Shown in pieces: positions 45,129 through 53,571 of a stretch of 64,000 nt of DNA. Numbering within the stretch: the stretch's first letter is position 1; the number at the start of each line of letters is the position of its first letter. The position numbers and the translations under genes were made by a program. This stretch comes from MVRE01 sp015660965 (GTDB taxonomy: Archaea > Halobacteriota > Methanomicrobia > Methanomicrobiales > Methanospirillaceae), in contig JBEKCC010000001.1 of assembly GCA_050015095.1 (NCBI GenBank), positions 62,001-126,000 on the forward strand, read 5' to 3'. The notes beneath the pieces were generated by a model, which did no database searches, was not told the DNA's origin, and was given only the letters and a program-made list of their open reading frames with translations.

Positions 45129-45997
45129 AAGAAACGGTTGTGATTGCCTTTCCGCGATCTTTTAATCGAGCAGAAAGAATTGCCTCATATCTAAATGCTG
45201 AACTACTTCGATATGAGCCCGGTATCTTTGAAAAAGCGTTTGGATCTTCATGTCGTATAATTGCCTTAATGTCCACGGGTATCGTTGTTCGTTCAATTGC
45301 TCCTTTGTTAAAAGATAAATGGGATGATCCGGTAGTCGTTGTCGTTAGTCCTGATTGTTTATACGCTATTCCTCTTATAGGTGGGCACCACGGTGCAAAC
45401 GAATTGGCTGGCGAACTTGCATCGATAGGAATTAAACCTATATTCACAACTGCGACAGAGGTTATGGGAAAGGAGTCAGTTGAAGTGATTGCTAAAAAAA
45501 ACAGTATGACGGTTCTCAACCGAGATTCCACTCGATTGGTTAACGCTGCTATTCTTGATGGGAATATTCCTATCTATTCCGTTTCAGGTCCTGCGATTGT
45601 TATCGCCGCGCCAAACGTTTCAATTCTAATTAGACAAGGAGAATATGTTGTTGGCATCGGTTGCCGGAAAGGGATACATACGGATGAAATAGTTGATGCA
45701 ATTTTAAAGGCACTTTCGTCATGTGGAATTTCTAGGAACGATGTGTTTGTTTATGCAACAACTGTGAAAAAGATTGGAGAATCAGGAATTGTTAACGCAA
45801 TAAAGGCTCTTGATTCACATTTGATATTTTTAGATGATAATACTGTAAATTCACAAGTTGTTCACTCATCATCAAAAGCAAAAAGGATTGGGCTTTTGGG
45901 AGTTGCAGAGCCGTGTGCACTTGCGGTGTCAAAAAGAAAAGAACTGGTATTGAAAAAAACCGTTTATGGGAAGGTGACTATTGCCATTGCTCGATAA
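45125..45997 (+). CDS. cbiG: Cobalt-precorrin-5A hydrolase CbiG
   Basis: The 290-residue protein has the three-part CbiG layout: an N-terminal domain with IIALMSTGIVVRSIAPLLKDKWDDPVVVV-type sequence, then GGHHGANELAGELASIGI, and a C-terminal domain (VGIGCRKGIHTDEI). It opens the lactone ring and releases acetaldehyde in the anaerobic pathway. It overlaps cbiF by 4 nt and cbiH by 17 nt. Confidence 0.93.
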   Translation: MKETVVIAFPRSFNRAERIASYLNAELLRYEPGIFEKAFGSSCRIIALMSTGIVVRSIAPLLKDKWDDPVVVVVSPDCLYAIPLIGGHHGANELAGELASIGIKPIFTTATEVMGKESVEVIAKKNSMTVLNRDSTRLVNAAILDGNIPIYSVSGPAIVIAAPNVSILIRQGEYVVGIGCRKGIHTDEIVDAILKALSSCGISRNDVFVYATTVKKIGESGIVNAIKALDSHLIFLDDNTVNSQVVHSSSKAKRIGLLGVAEPCALAVSKRKELVLKKTVYGKVTIAIAR

Positions 45998-46763
45998 TGA
46001 GAAAGGTTCCCTTTCGATTGTAGGTATTGGACCGGGAAGTCGTGACCAGATGACTGTTCGGGCGCTCAAAGTGCTTGCTGGAGCCGAAATTATCATCGGA
46101 AATGATACCTATCTCGAACAACTCAAACCACTGTTAATCGGGAAACAAGTGATCCGAAGTTCGATGGGAAAGGAAGTGGAAAGAGCACAGGTAGCTATCA
46201 AGCTCGCTAATACCCATAATGTTGCAATTGTCTCAGGAGGAGACGCAGGAGTTTACGGGATGGCGAGTATCGTTCTTGAGGTACTAGAACGCTCAGACAT
46301 TGATATTCCTATCCAGGTTATTCCTGGGATAACAGCTGCTAATGCAGCCGCATCAAGAGTTGGTTCACCCCTTTCTGGAGACTTCGCCGTTATAAGTCTA
46401 TCAGATCTTTTAACTCCAATTGAAATAATTGAGAAAAGGCTCGAAGCAATATTCTCTATTGGTATTCCAGTGGTGCTATATAACCCCAAGAGTCGAGGTA
46501 GACCACATAACTTTTCAAAAGCAATGACGATCGCACGAAAATATCTTTCCAATGCTACTCCAATTGCACTCGTAAAAAATGCTTACCGGGAAGATGAAAA
46601 AATTATGATTACGACACTTGGGGAGATTGAGAGATATGATAACAGTATAGATATGCACACAACTGTAATTATTGGCGGCATCGAGACTAGAACCTGGAGG
46701 AAGGGAACAGATGTCAAAGGAATCATTACCCCGCGAGGATACCACCAAAAATATGTATACTGA
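45981..46763 (+). CDS. cbiH: Cobalt-precorrin-3B C17-methyltransferase CbiH
   Basis: The 260-residue SAM enzyme has LSIVGIGPGSRDQMTVRAL, VSGGDAGVYGMASIVLE and PGITAANAAASRVGSPLSGDFAVISLSDLLTP, the CbiH/CobJ hallmark. It contracts the ring at C20 and methylates C17. TTG 45981 is preceded by GAAGGTGA at the right distance, so TTG is the likely start. The C-terminus extends past the usual end and overlaps cbiC by 53 nt. Confidence 0.92.
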   Translation: MPLLDNEKGSLSIVGIGPGSRDQMTVRALKVLAGAEIIIGNDTYLEQLKPLLIGKQVIRSSMGKEVERAQVAIKLANTHNVAIVSGGDAGVYGMASIVLEVLERSDIDIPIQVIPGITAANAAASRVGSPLSGDFAVISLSDLLTPIEIIEKRLEAIFSIGIPVVLYNPKSRGRPHNFSKAMTIARKYLSNATPIALVKNAYREDEKIMITTLGEIERYDNSIDMHTTVIIGGIETRTWRKGTDVKGIITPRGYHQKYVY

Positions 46764-47397
46764 TTTGGGTGCGGAAACAAATGAGGCGTACGAGATCTCC
46801 CATAAGTCGCGGATGCTCGCCCGGAAAGTAATTGGAAATGCTTCACCAGAAGACCGAATCCGACAACGATGTTCAATTGCCGTCGGAGACTTTACTATGG
46901 CACCTCTCATGAGGTTCTGCCATGAACCTATTTCTGTAACGTTAAGTGCACTTGCAAAGGGAGTATCTTTAATCAGTGATATCAGAATGGTTCAAATCGG
47001 AATTCAGAAAAAAGGTCATACGTCAGAAGTTCTTTGTGCTTTGGATTTTGGACATGACATCGCACGCAACCGAGAAATAACTCGCACTTCCGCAGGATTT
47101 TTGGCTCTTAAGAACAAAGTCGGAGGTTCGATAGTTATTATCGGAAATTCACCATCAGCACTTCTTACGGTTTGTGAAATGGTTAAGCAGGGGATTTGTC
47201 CAGCAGTTATTATTGGAACACCTGTAGGGTTTGTTAACGCAGCTGATTCTAAAGAAGCATTGCGAAATCTCAATATTCCCTCTATATCGAATGAAGGAAC
47301 ACGGGGGGGGACTCCGGTTGCTGTAGCAGCGATTAATGAATGTATTACAATTTATGCTGAGGACCAAAATAATGCTAGACCCGGTCACAGGATTTAA
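46711..47397 (+). CDS. cbiC: Cobalt-precorrin-8 methylmutase CbiC
   Basis: The 228-residue protein contains IRQRCSIAVGDFTMAPLMRF, CALDFGHDIARN and GTPVGFVNAADSKEAL, all CbiC/CobH family motifs. It moves the methyl from C11 to C12. ATG 46711 has a strong site GGAGGAAGGG 7-15 nt upstream, although it lies within cbiH. A later ATG at 46753 is the alternative, with no site. The end overlaps cbiD by 26 nt. Confidence 0.92.
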   Translation: MSKESLPREDTTKNMYTDLGAETNEAYEISHKSRMLARKVIGNASPEDRIRQRCSIAVGDFTMAPLMRFCHEPISVTLSALAKGVSLISDIRMVQIGIQKKGHTSEVLCALDFGHDIARNREITRTSAGFLALKNKVGGSIVIIGNSPSALLTVCEMVKQGICPAVIIGTPVGFVNAADSKEALRNLNIPSISNEGTRGGTPVAVAAINECITIYAEDQNNARPGHRI

Positions 47398-48373
47398 ATA
47401 CCCAAAAAGCTGGCAGGAAAAATGTACTTCGATAGATCACCTTGAAGATGTTGCTAGTGGTCTTTCTGTCCTTACCTCATCAGGAAAAATTCTTCGGCGT
47501 GGATATACAACTGGTACAACGGCTGCTGCAGCCTGTAAAGCAGCAACACTATCTTTAAAATCTGAAGTTTCATGTGTTCGTATTTTAATTCCCTGCGGAA
47601 TCGAAGTTGATGTACCGGTAGTTGCTAAAGATGGGAGAGCATCCTGCCGGAAATATGCTGGTGATTATCACAAAGATATGACTGCGGGTCTTGAATTTAT
47701 TGCAGAAGCATCTTTGCAGGATATAGGTATTGATCTTGTAACTGGGGTGGGTATTGGAACTTTTATACGTGATACAGCACGATTTAAATCTGGTGTACCT
47801 GCGATCACACCAGGACCTCTTTCCTGTATCCTTCAATCAATTGAAGAGGCTCTTAATATGACAAATATAACTGGTGTGTCTGTTACTCTTTCTGCACCTT
47901 TAGGCGTCGAGGTAGCAAAAAAAACACTTAACTTTCGTGTTGGTGTAGAAAGAGGAATATCAGTCCTTGGTTCAACGGGACTTGTAGAACCTTGGGATGA
48001 CCATCTAACTGAATCCATATTAGATCGAATTTCAGCTTCTAACCGGGTTGTATTAACAACGGGAAGAATTGGATTACGATATTCTCGCCTCAGTTATCCC
48101 AATTATGAAGTAGTTCTTATAGGTTCAAAAATAGATGATGCTCTTGATGTTGCAAAAGGAGAAGTTATTCTCTTTGGACTTCCTGCTTTAATCCTCAAGC
48201 ATATCAATCCTAATATTCTTGACGGAACAGGTTACAAAACTATTGAAGAATTCTCTAATTCGCCCAAGTTTGGAAATATCGTCCGAAAAACCCTTTACGA
48301 ATTTTCTGTTCGGTTTCCATTGATCAAGGTGGTCCTAATAAATCGTCAAGGCACAATAATTGGTGGAAGATAA
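47372..48373 (+). CDS. cbiD: Cobalt-precorrin-5B C1-methyltransferase CbiD
   Basis: This 333-residue protein contains RRGYTTGTTAAAACKAA, the CbiD signature, followed by blocks VTGVGIGTFIRDTARFKSG and GRIGLRYSRLSYPN. It methylates C1 of the corrin ring. GAGGA at 47359-47363 lies 8 nt before ATG 47372. The stop and the cbiE start share the base of TAATG. Confidence 0.93.
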   Translation: MLDPVTGFKYPKSWQEKCTSIDHLEDVASGLSVLTSSGKILRRGYTTGTTAAAACKAATLSLKSEVSCVRILIPCGIEVDVPVVAKDGRASCRKYAGDYHKDMTAGLEFIAEASLQDIGIDLVTGVGIGTFIRDTARFKSGVPAITPGPLSCILQSIEEALNMTNITGVSVTLSAPLGVEVAKKTLNFRVGVERGISVLGSTGLVEPWDDHLTESILDRISASNRVVLTTGRIGLRYSRLSYPNYEVVLIGSKIDDALDVAKGEVILFGLPALILKHINPNILDGTGYKTIEEFSNSPKFGNIVRKTLYEFSVRFPLIKVVLINRQGTIIGGR

Positions 48374-48954
48374 TGAAAATCGTTGGGGTTGGGTGCGGGC
48401 CGGGATTGTTAACTGAAGTGGCAATTCAAGTAATTAAAAATGCATCTATTATCTATGGTTCAGATAGGGCAATCGAACTTGCCCACCCACATATATTACC
48501 GAATTGTTTAGTAAAAACAATTGATGACTTCAAATCATTACATAAATTACCAAACGAAGCAGTTGTCCTTTCTACGGGTGATCCAATGCTTGCCGGGCTT
48601 GGATATTTGAATGGTGAAGTAATATCGGGTATTTCGTCACTTCAGATAGCAGCTGCACGACTAAGGATACCCATGGCAAGAATTGTTTCTATCGTAGCCC
48701 ATGGTAAAGGACACAAACAGGGAATGCATGATACAATAAAAGAAATAAAGCAGAAAAAAATTGTATTTCTCCTTGCAGATCCCAAATTTAATGTTCAAGA
48801 ATTATTTAAGAAATTGCGAGATCTTCGTCTACCATTACAAATTGCTGTCTGCGAGAATTTGGGATATCTTGAAGAGCGAATTGAAATCGGATCTGTTGAG
48901 TCACCTCCAAAAGTCAGTGCGGATCTCTTTTCACTTTTAATCGGCAATTTTTAA
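48373..48954 (+). CDS. cbiE: Cobalt-precorrin-7 C5-methyltransferase CbiE
   Basis: The 193-residue protein has the tetrapyrrole methylase pattern IVGVGCGPGLLTEVAIQVIKNASIIYGSDRAIELA, VLSTGDPMLAGLG and VISGISSLQIAAARLRIPM. Together with CbiT it methylates C5 and C15. It is the last gene of the corrin operon, starting in the TAATG overlap of cbiD. An AT-rich gap follows. Confidence 0.9.
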   Translation: MKIVGVGCGPGLLTEVAIQVIKNASIIYGSDRAIELAHPHILPNCLVKTIDDFKSLHKLPNEAVVLSTGDPMLAGLGYLNGEVISGISSLQIAAARLRIPMARIVSIVAHGKGHKQGMHDTIKEIKQKKIVFLLADPKFNVQELFKKLRDLRLPLQIAVCENLGYLEERIEIGSVESPPKVSADLFSLLIGNF

Positions 48955-49043
48955 TCTATTCCATTTTATTAAATTTTTAAAAAAGATAGGAACCAAAAGT
49001 CTTTTTCACATCCTGTAGATATTGTGTATAGGAGATTATAACG

Positions 49044-49220
49044 ATGGAAAAAACAACGAAGACCCAAATCAGTCTTGGATTATTCGTAATTGGATTTATT
49101 ATGATTATCATTCAAGATTTAAAACAACTTGCGACCATACCCTTTGGTTTTCAATTACCATACGCAATCATGTTTTATCTCGGGCTCATCTTTATGGCGC
49201 TTGGTTATTTCCTAAAATAA
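49044..49220 (+). CDS. Small two-helix membrane protein
   Basis: The 58-residue protein (ATG 49044, stop 49218-49220) has two hydrophobic segments (about residues 9-24 and 37-57) and a basic start MEKTTKTQ. GGAG at 49031-49034 lies 9 nt before the ATG. It follows the cbi operon by about 90 nt and converges with the channel gene. Its role is unknown. Confidence 0.65.
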   Translation: MEKTTKTQISLGLFVIGFIMIIIQDLKQLATIPFGFQLPYAIMFYLGLIFMALGYFLK

Positions 49221-49229
49221 AAAAATAAA

Positions 49230-50030
49230 TCATTCTTTAGTGTTAGATTCCGATTTTTTGTTATTTTCAATCTGTTTTGTTTTATCCTTTTTTTCACTTT
49301 GTTCTGACCTAGATAACGCCATACCACAATGTGGACAACAGATAAGATCCTCTTGATTTTTCCGAAAATCAATAACCTCAATAAATCCTGAAGCGAGAAT
49401 AGCGGTTGGTAAAGCAAAGACACCTATACCAATTAAGACCACAATTCCTCCAATGAACTGTCCTAATGGTGTGATTGGGTACATATCCCCATAACCGATC
49501 GTGGCAAGTGTGACAACCCCCCACCACATCGCATGGGGAATGCTGGAAAATTTCTGAGGTTGTGCATCATGCTCGGCGTAATACATTAAGCTTGATGCAA
49601 TAACCAATATCATTAGAAGGATACATATCGCTACGATGATATCCTCTTTCTTTTTTGCGAGAACTTCTTCAAATAATTGTAGAGATTCAGAATATCTTCC
49701 AAGCTTCAATATTCTAACAATACGTATCAGTCTCAATTCTCGTAGGAACCTTAGATCGAATGGAATTACCATTGGTATATAGAATGGTAAAATCGCCAGT
49801 AGATCGATAATTGCATAGGGTGTAAGTGCATAGCGAATACGCTCAAAAATAGGAGTCTGATTTTTTGTGTGTAATGTACATACCCATAAGCGAAGGATGT
49901 ACTCTATTGTGAATACAATAACCGAAAAAACATCAATCACTAAAAATTCTTGATAAAACTGAAGATGAACACCTTGAACGGTTTCCATGATGACAATGAA
50001 GACATTTATAATAATCAGGGCGGACATCAA
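49230..50030 (-). CDS. Voltage-gated-type potassium channel protein
   Basis: The product (266 residues from TTG 50030, 265 from the adjacent ATG 50027) has six membrane segments. A voltage-sensor helix has spaced arginines (RFLRELRLIRIVRILKLGR), and the pore has the selectivity filter TIGYGD (WGVVTLATIGYGDMYP). The tail contains CPHCG and many lysines. The frame stays open upstream to 50177 and reads like the cytoplasmic start of such channels (KQYVFSVLESDGGSKAS), but has no ATG, GTG or TTG. Either the start is unusual or the 5' part has decayed. It probably conducts K+ across the plasma membrane. Confidence 0.85.
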   Translation of the reverse strand: MMSALIIINVFIVIMETVQGVHLQFYQEFLVIDVFSVIVFTIEYILRLWVCTLHTKNQTPIFERIRYALTPYAIIDLLAILPFYIPMVIPFDLRFLRELRLIRIVRILKLGRYSESLQLFEEVLAKKKEDIIVAICILLMILVIASSLMYYAEHDAQPQKFSSIPHAMWWGVVTLATIGYGDMYPITPLGQFIGGIVVLIGIGVFALPTAILASGFIEVIDFRKNQEDLICCPHCGMALSRSEQSEKKDKTKQIENNKKSESNTKE

Positions 50031-50264
50031 GTAATTAAAAATCCTACTCGCTTTACTTCCTCCATCTGATTCGAGAACAGAGAATACGTATTGTTTTATC
50101 GATTGTAAAGTTGGAATATAAACACCCTTTCGAAATTGTCCCTTTAACGCATCTAAACTTACATATGCAATTGTTAATTAAAATCTTATGTTTTTATATC
50201 AAATTTTTTTTGAAAAATGTAATCAATCGTGATATGTAAAGTTTTCATTAAGATTAAATAAAAA

Positions 50265-50795
50265 TTAAGTTGGTTTTTCATTGGCCTGTTTTTTTGATTC
50301 TTCTTTATCAATGCCAACTTTAATCTCACATTGACGATCTCCCATACACATCGCTCTCACATATCGTGATGAATACTTAGGATTAAATTTTTTCATAGAT
50401 GTGAGATTAAATGCTAGACAGCGGCGGAATGCCTGTTCTACATCAGAACCAATGGTTCTTAACTCGTTGGCGAAAGGACAGCGTTTTACAATAATTACCG
50501 CACCATCTTCACCAACCTCAAGAATTTCTCCTTTGTAATCAGGTCCAAACAAAATCATCATTACTATTCTCATGCTTTGGGCAAGATCTTGTGAATTTTT
50601 GATAGGAAGTTGGAGAGACCGTGCAATATCAAAAGAAAGATTACCAAGTTCTACCCAGATTCTTTGCTCTAATTCATCAAACCGCTTTCCGACTTCAGGA
50701 CGGAATACAACTTCATACATTGCAGGAAGACTTGCAGCTAATTGTGAAGAAAGTTTCCATTTCATATCATCGGGAATGGATTTGAGATCTGGCAT
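50265..50795 (-). CDS. Conserved methanogen-type protein with CxGDxxCE motif
   Basis: The 176-residue protein has a helical N-terminus (SSQLAASLPAMYEVVF) and a C-terminal part with cysteines in VKRCPF, RCLAF and RAMCMGDRQCEIKV. The last resembles the CxGDxxCE end of V4R/DUF6125-like domains that hold a metal or small ligand. A Lys/Glu tail follows. It is isolated between the channel gene and mutY. The family call is tentative. Confidence 0.6.
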   Translation of the reverse strand: MPDLKSIPDDMKWKLSSQLAASLPAMYEVVFRPEVGKRFDELEQRIWVELGNLSFDIARSLQLPIKNSQDLAQSMRIVMMILFGPDYKGEILEVGEDGAVIIVKRCPFANELRTIGSDVEQAFRRCLAFNLTSMKKFNPKYSSRYVRAMCMGDRQCEIKVGIDKEESKKQANEKPT

Positions 50796-50873
50796 GTTGG
50801 GTACTCCATTTTGATTGATGTTATGGTTTTGGATGGAATATCAATCCATGGGTTGGAAACACTCATCAACGAA

Positions 50874-51773
50874 TCAAGTTTCTCGTATCTTTAGTGTACT
50901 ATGATCACGTATTAGGAACCCCTCTTTAACTAATTCAGAAATGATCTTTTTGATTCTCTCTCGTTCTCTTGGAATTTGACTTATAATATCGGTTTCCTTC
51001 AGTTTGGTTTTTTGCACTATTATTCGCAATACTCTCCCTCGCAACTCACGGTTGGAATTTTCAAATTGTGACTGTCTTGTGTAGTGAGCACTTCTTCTAT
51101 TTGGGTTGACAATTTCTTTTTTTAACACCGATCCAAAATCCATCAAAGCCCAATACCAAATTCTAGGATTTTTCTTGTCAAGAGTTTGGTCAACTAAAGG
51201 CAGAATTTCATGGTCGGATACAGATGTTCGATCTCCAAAAAAGAAATAAATAAATACACGCCGGATATTCGTTTCGATAAAAACTACTGGTAAGTTAAAT
51301 GCAAATGTAGCTATTGAACAAGCAGTTGAGTGCCCAATACCAGGAAAAGTCTCAAGTATTTCAATATTCGAAGGAAGGTGACCATCAAATTCCTTTATGA
51401 CCTGCTGTGCACACTTTTGTAGAGCGATAATCCGTCGGTTATACCCCATACCTTGCCAAACGGTTAGTACTTTTAATAATGGTGCTTCTGCCAAACATGA
51501 AAAAGAAGGAAACTCAGATATAAATTTAGGATATTTTTTGATTACTCGTTCAACTTGGGTTTGCTGGAGCATGATTTCTGAAACGAGGATATTATAGGGA
51601 TTGGTTGTGTGCCGCCACCCAAGATCCCTCCCAAACTTTTTATAATAATCAAGAATGATTTTTTGAAATTTTGAAATTGTATTGGCATTAACACCCTCAT
51701 TAGCAATTAGCATTCTGCATTTCTCGATTTCTTTTAAATTAAGATTCGAATTCGAACAAGAATTAATATTCAT
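50874..51773 (-). CDS. MutY-like A/G-specific adenine glycosylase without Fe-S cluster
   Basis: The 299-residue HhH-GPD protein starts at ATG 51773 and has the catalytic Glu motif EIMLQQTQVERV and the helix-hairpin-helix FPGIGHSTACSIATFAF. At the position of the catalytic Asp (usually DGNVxRV) it has IETNIRRVF, with Glu. The C-terminal four-cysteine cluster loop of MutY is absent. A variable-size C-terminal winged-helix-like tail (IIVQKTKLKETDIISQIP..) is present. It follows mutL by 4 nt in a mutS-mutL operon, supporting a mismatch-repair link. Its exact substrate is inference. Confidence 0.78.
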   Translation of the reverse strand: MNINSCSNSNLNLKEIEKCRMLIANEGVNANTISKFQKIILDYYKKFGRDLGWRHTTNPYNILVSEIMLQQTQVERVIKKYPKFISEFPSFSCLAEAPLLKVLTVWQGMGYNRRIIALQKCAQQVIKEFDGHLPSNIEILETFPGIGHSTACSIATFAFNLPVVFIETNIRRVFIYFFFGDRTSVSDHEILPLVDQTLDKKNPRIWYWALMDFGSVLKKEIVNPNRRSAHYTRQSQFENSNRELRGRVLRIIVQKTKLKETDIISQIPRERERIKKIISELVKEGFLIRDHSTLKIRET

Positions 51774-51777
51774 GGCA

Positions 51778-53571
51778 TTATGTGCGTTTAAACATGAAGT
51801 CAAGTTGTTGCCGAGAAAATCGGATCATTGTTGGTCTACCATGTGGACATGTATATGGATTTTTTGTTTTTCTCAATTGTTGAATAAGACGTTGGCATTG
51901 TTCTCCGGTACATGCGGTACCAGCTTTAATTGCACTTCGACAAGCAATAATTCGCGTAATTTTTTCACGGTAACTTACTGAACGAAGAGGTTCTTCTTGA
52001 ATCAAATCATCAATAATATCATTAATAACCTCGGTCTGTTCGAGCCTACCCAAAACGACCGGAATAGCCCGAACAAGAAATGTATTTTTTCCAAATTCTT
52101 CAATAAGAAATCCCTCATTTGCAAGAGATGGTAGTAAATCATGAAGGATAGCTGCATCCTTTCCAGTTCGATGGAGTGTTTTGGGAGTAATGAGTTCCTG
52201 CGATTGCCGAATACTTTCATCCTGAACACTCACCAGTTCGTACATAACACGTTCATGAGCTGCATGTTGATCGATAAGAATCAGAGTTCCCTCAATAGTT
52301 GAAGCAAGAATGTAAATTCCTCCAAACTGACCTATTACATCCATTTCAGGAATGAGACTTTGATCGGGAAGAATTCCTGTTAAAAGTTCAGTTTGACGTA
52401 ATTGTCGGTCAGAAGTAGAAGATCCAGTATGGGTCGGCCCAATCGAAATATAATCACTGATAGATCTATGAATAAATTGTTCTTTATCAGATAGAGATTT
52501 AGTAATTAGTTTAATGTTATTCGGAACTCGAAATTGGACGGCAGGAATCAAGTCGGATTTCAACAAAGCAGCAGAGATTGATTCTTGAACTGCAGAACAG
52601 ATTTCTTGTTCTCTGTTCATTCTCACTTGCTTTTTTGTAGGATGCACGTTAACATCAACCAATGTGGTATCAATTGTTAAGTAAAGGAACGTAACAGGAA
52701 ATCGTTCTTTTGGAAGGAGAGTACCGTACCCTTTCAAAATAGCCATGTTGATTGATGGAGAAGAAATTATCCGTCCATTAATAGCAATTAGCATATGACT
52801 TAGATTTTTACGAAATAGTGAAGGTTTTGAGATATAACCTGAAACAGACATGAATGGCGTACTAAGGTCGATGGGAATCAGGTCGCGGACAAATTCATTC
52901 CCAAAAATACGTATAATTGTATTAAGAAGATTAGAAGATCTTTCGGTTGTCAGCAATTCATTTCCATTGTGAATTAATTTGAATCCAATCTCTGGATGTG
53001 CAAGAGCAATACTTTCAACAGTACTAACGATATGAGTAATTTCTGTGTTAAGCTTTTTTAAGAATTTTCGCCGTACAGGGGTGTTGTAAAATAAATCTTG
53101 GACAAGGATATTAGTACCTTCTGGTGTTCCCACCTCACTTGTATCCTGAATTATTCCAGACTCAATATAAAGCCTCGTACCAGCACCCGAATTGTTACCG
53201 TGGGTTTTTGTCCATAACGTTACTTTTGAAACAGAAGCAATACTTGCAAGAGCTTCACCTCGAAATCCCAAGGTTGATATCGAATTCAAATCGGAAATGG
53301 TATGGATTTTACTTGTTGCATGTGGTGTGAATGCAAGGATTGCATCATGGGGAGTCATTCCAATACCGTCATCAACAACCCGAATATCAGCAATTACAGA
53401 CTTTGAAGATTTAATCTCAATGCGGATAGTTCCTGCATGTGCATCAATTGAGTTTTCGACCAATTCTTTGACGACAGAACCAGGCCGTTCTACTACTTCT
53501 CCTGCTGCGATTTTCGTTACAGTTATCGGGTCGAGAATGTGGATTGTACGGCCTATTTCGTTATCCATCAT
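51778..53571 (-). CDS. mutL: DNA mismatch repair protein MutL
   Basis: The 597-residue GHKL ATPase has ENSIDAHAGTI, DDGIGM and GFRGEALASI in the N-terminal domain. In the C-terminal domain, around residues 430-445, the metal site DQHAAHERVMYE and later ACRSAIKAG and CPHGRPT fit the endonuclease-active MutL class. It would nick the DNA strand after MutS activation. ATG 53571 overlaps the mutS stop as ATGA. Confidence 0.95.
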   Translation of the reverse strand: MMDNEIGRTIHILDPITVTKIAAGEVVERPGSVVKELVENSIDAHAGTIRIEIKSSKSVIADIRVVDDGIGMTPHDAILAFTPHATSKIHTISDLNSISTLGFRGEALASIASVSKVTLWTKTHGNNSGAGTRLYIESGIIQDTSEVGTPEGTNILVQDLFYNTPVRRKFLKKLNTEITHIVSTVESIALAHPEIGFKLIHNGNELLTTERSSNLLNTIIRIFGNEFVRDLIPIDLSTPFMSVSGYISKPSLFRKNLSHMLIAINGRIISSPSINMAILKGYGTLLPKERFPVTFLYLTIDTTLVDVNVHPTKKQVRMNREQEICSAVQESISAALLKSDLIPAVQFRVPNNIKLITKSLSDKEQFIHRSISDYISIGPTHTGSSTSDRQLRQTELLTGILPDQSLIPEMDVIGQFGGIYILASTIEGTLILIDQHAAHERVMYELVSVQDESIRQSQELITPKTLHRTGKDAAILHDLLPSLANEGFLIEEFGKNTFLVRAIPVVLGRLEQTEVINDIIDDLIQEEPLRSVSYREKITRIIACRSAIKAGTACTGEQCQRLIQQLRKTKNPYTCPHGRPTMIRFSRQQLDFMFKRT

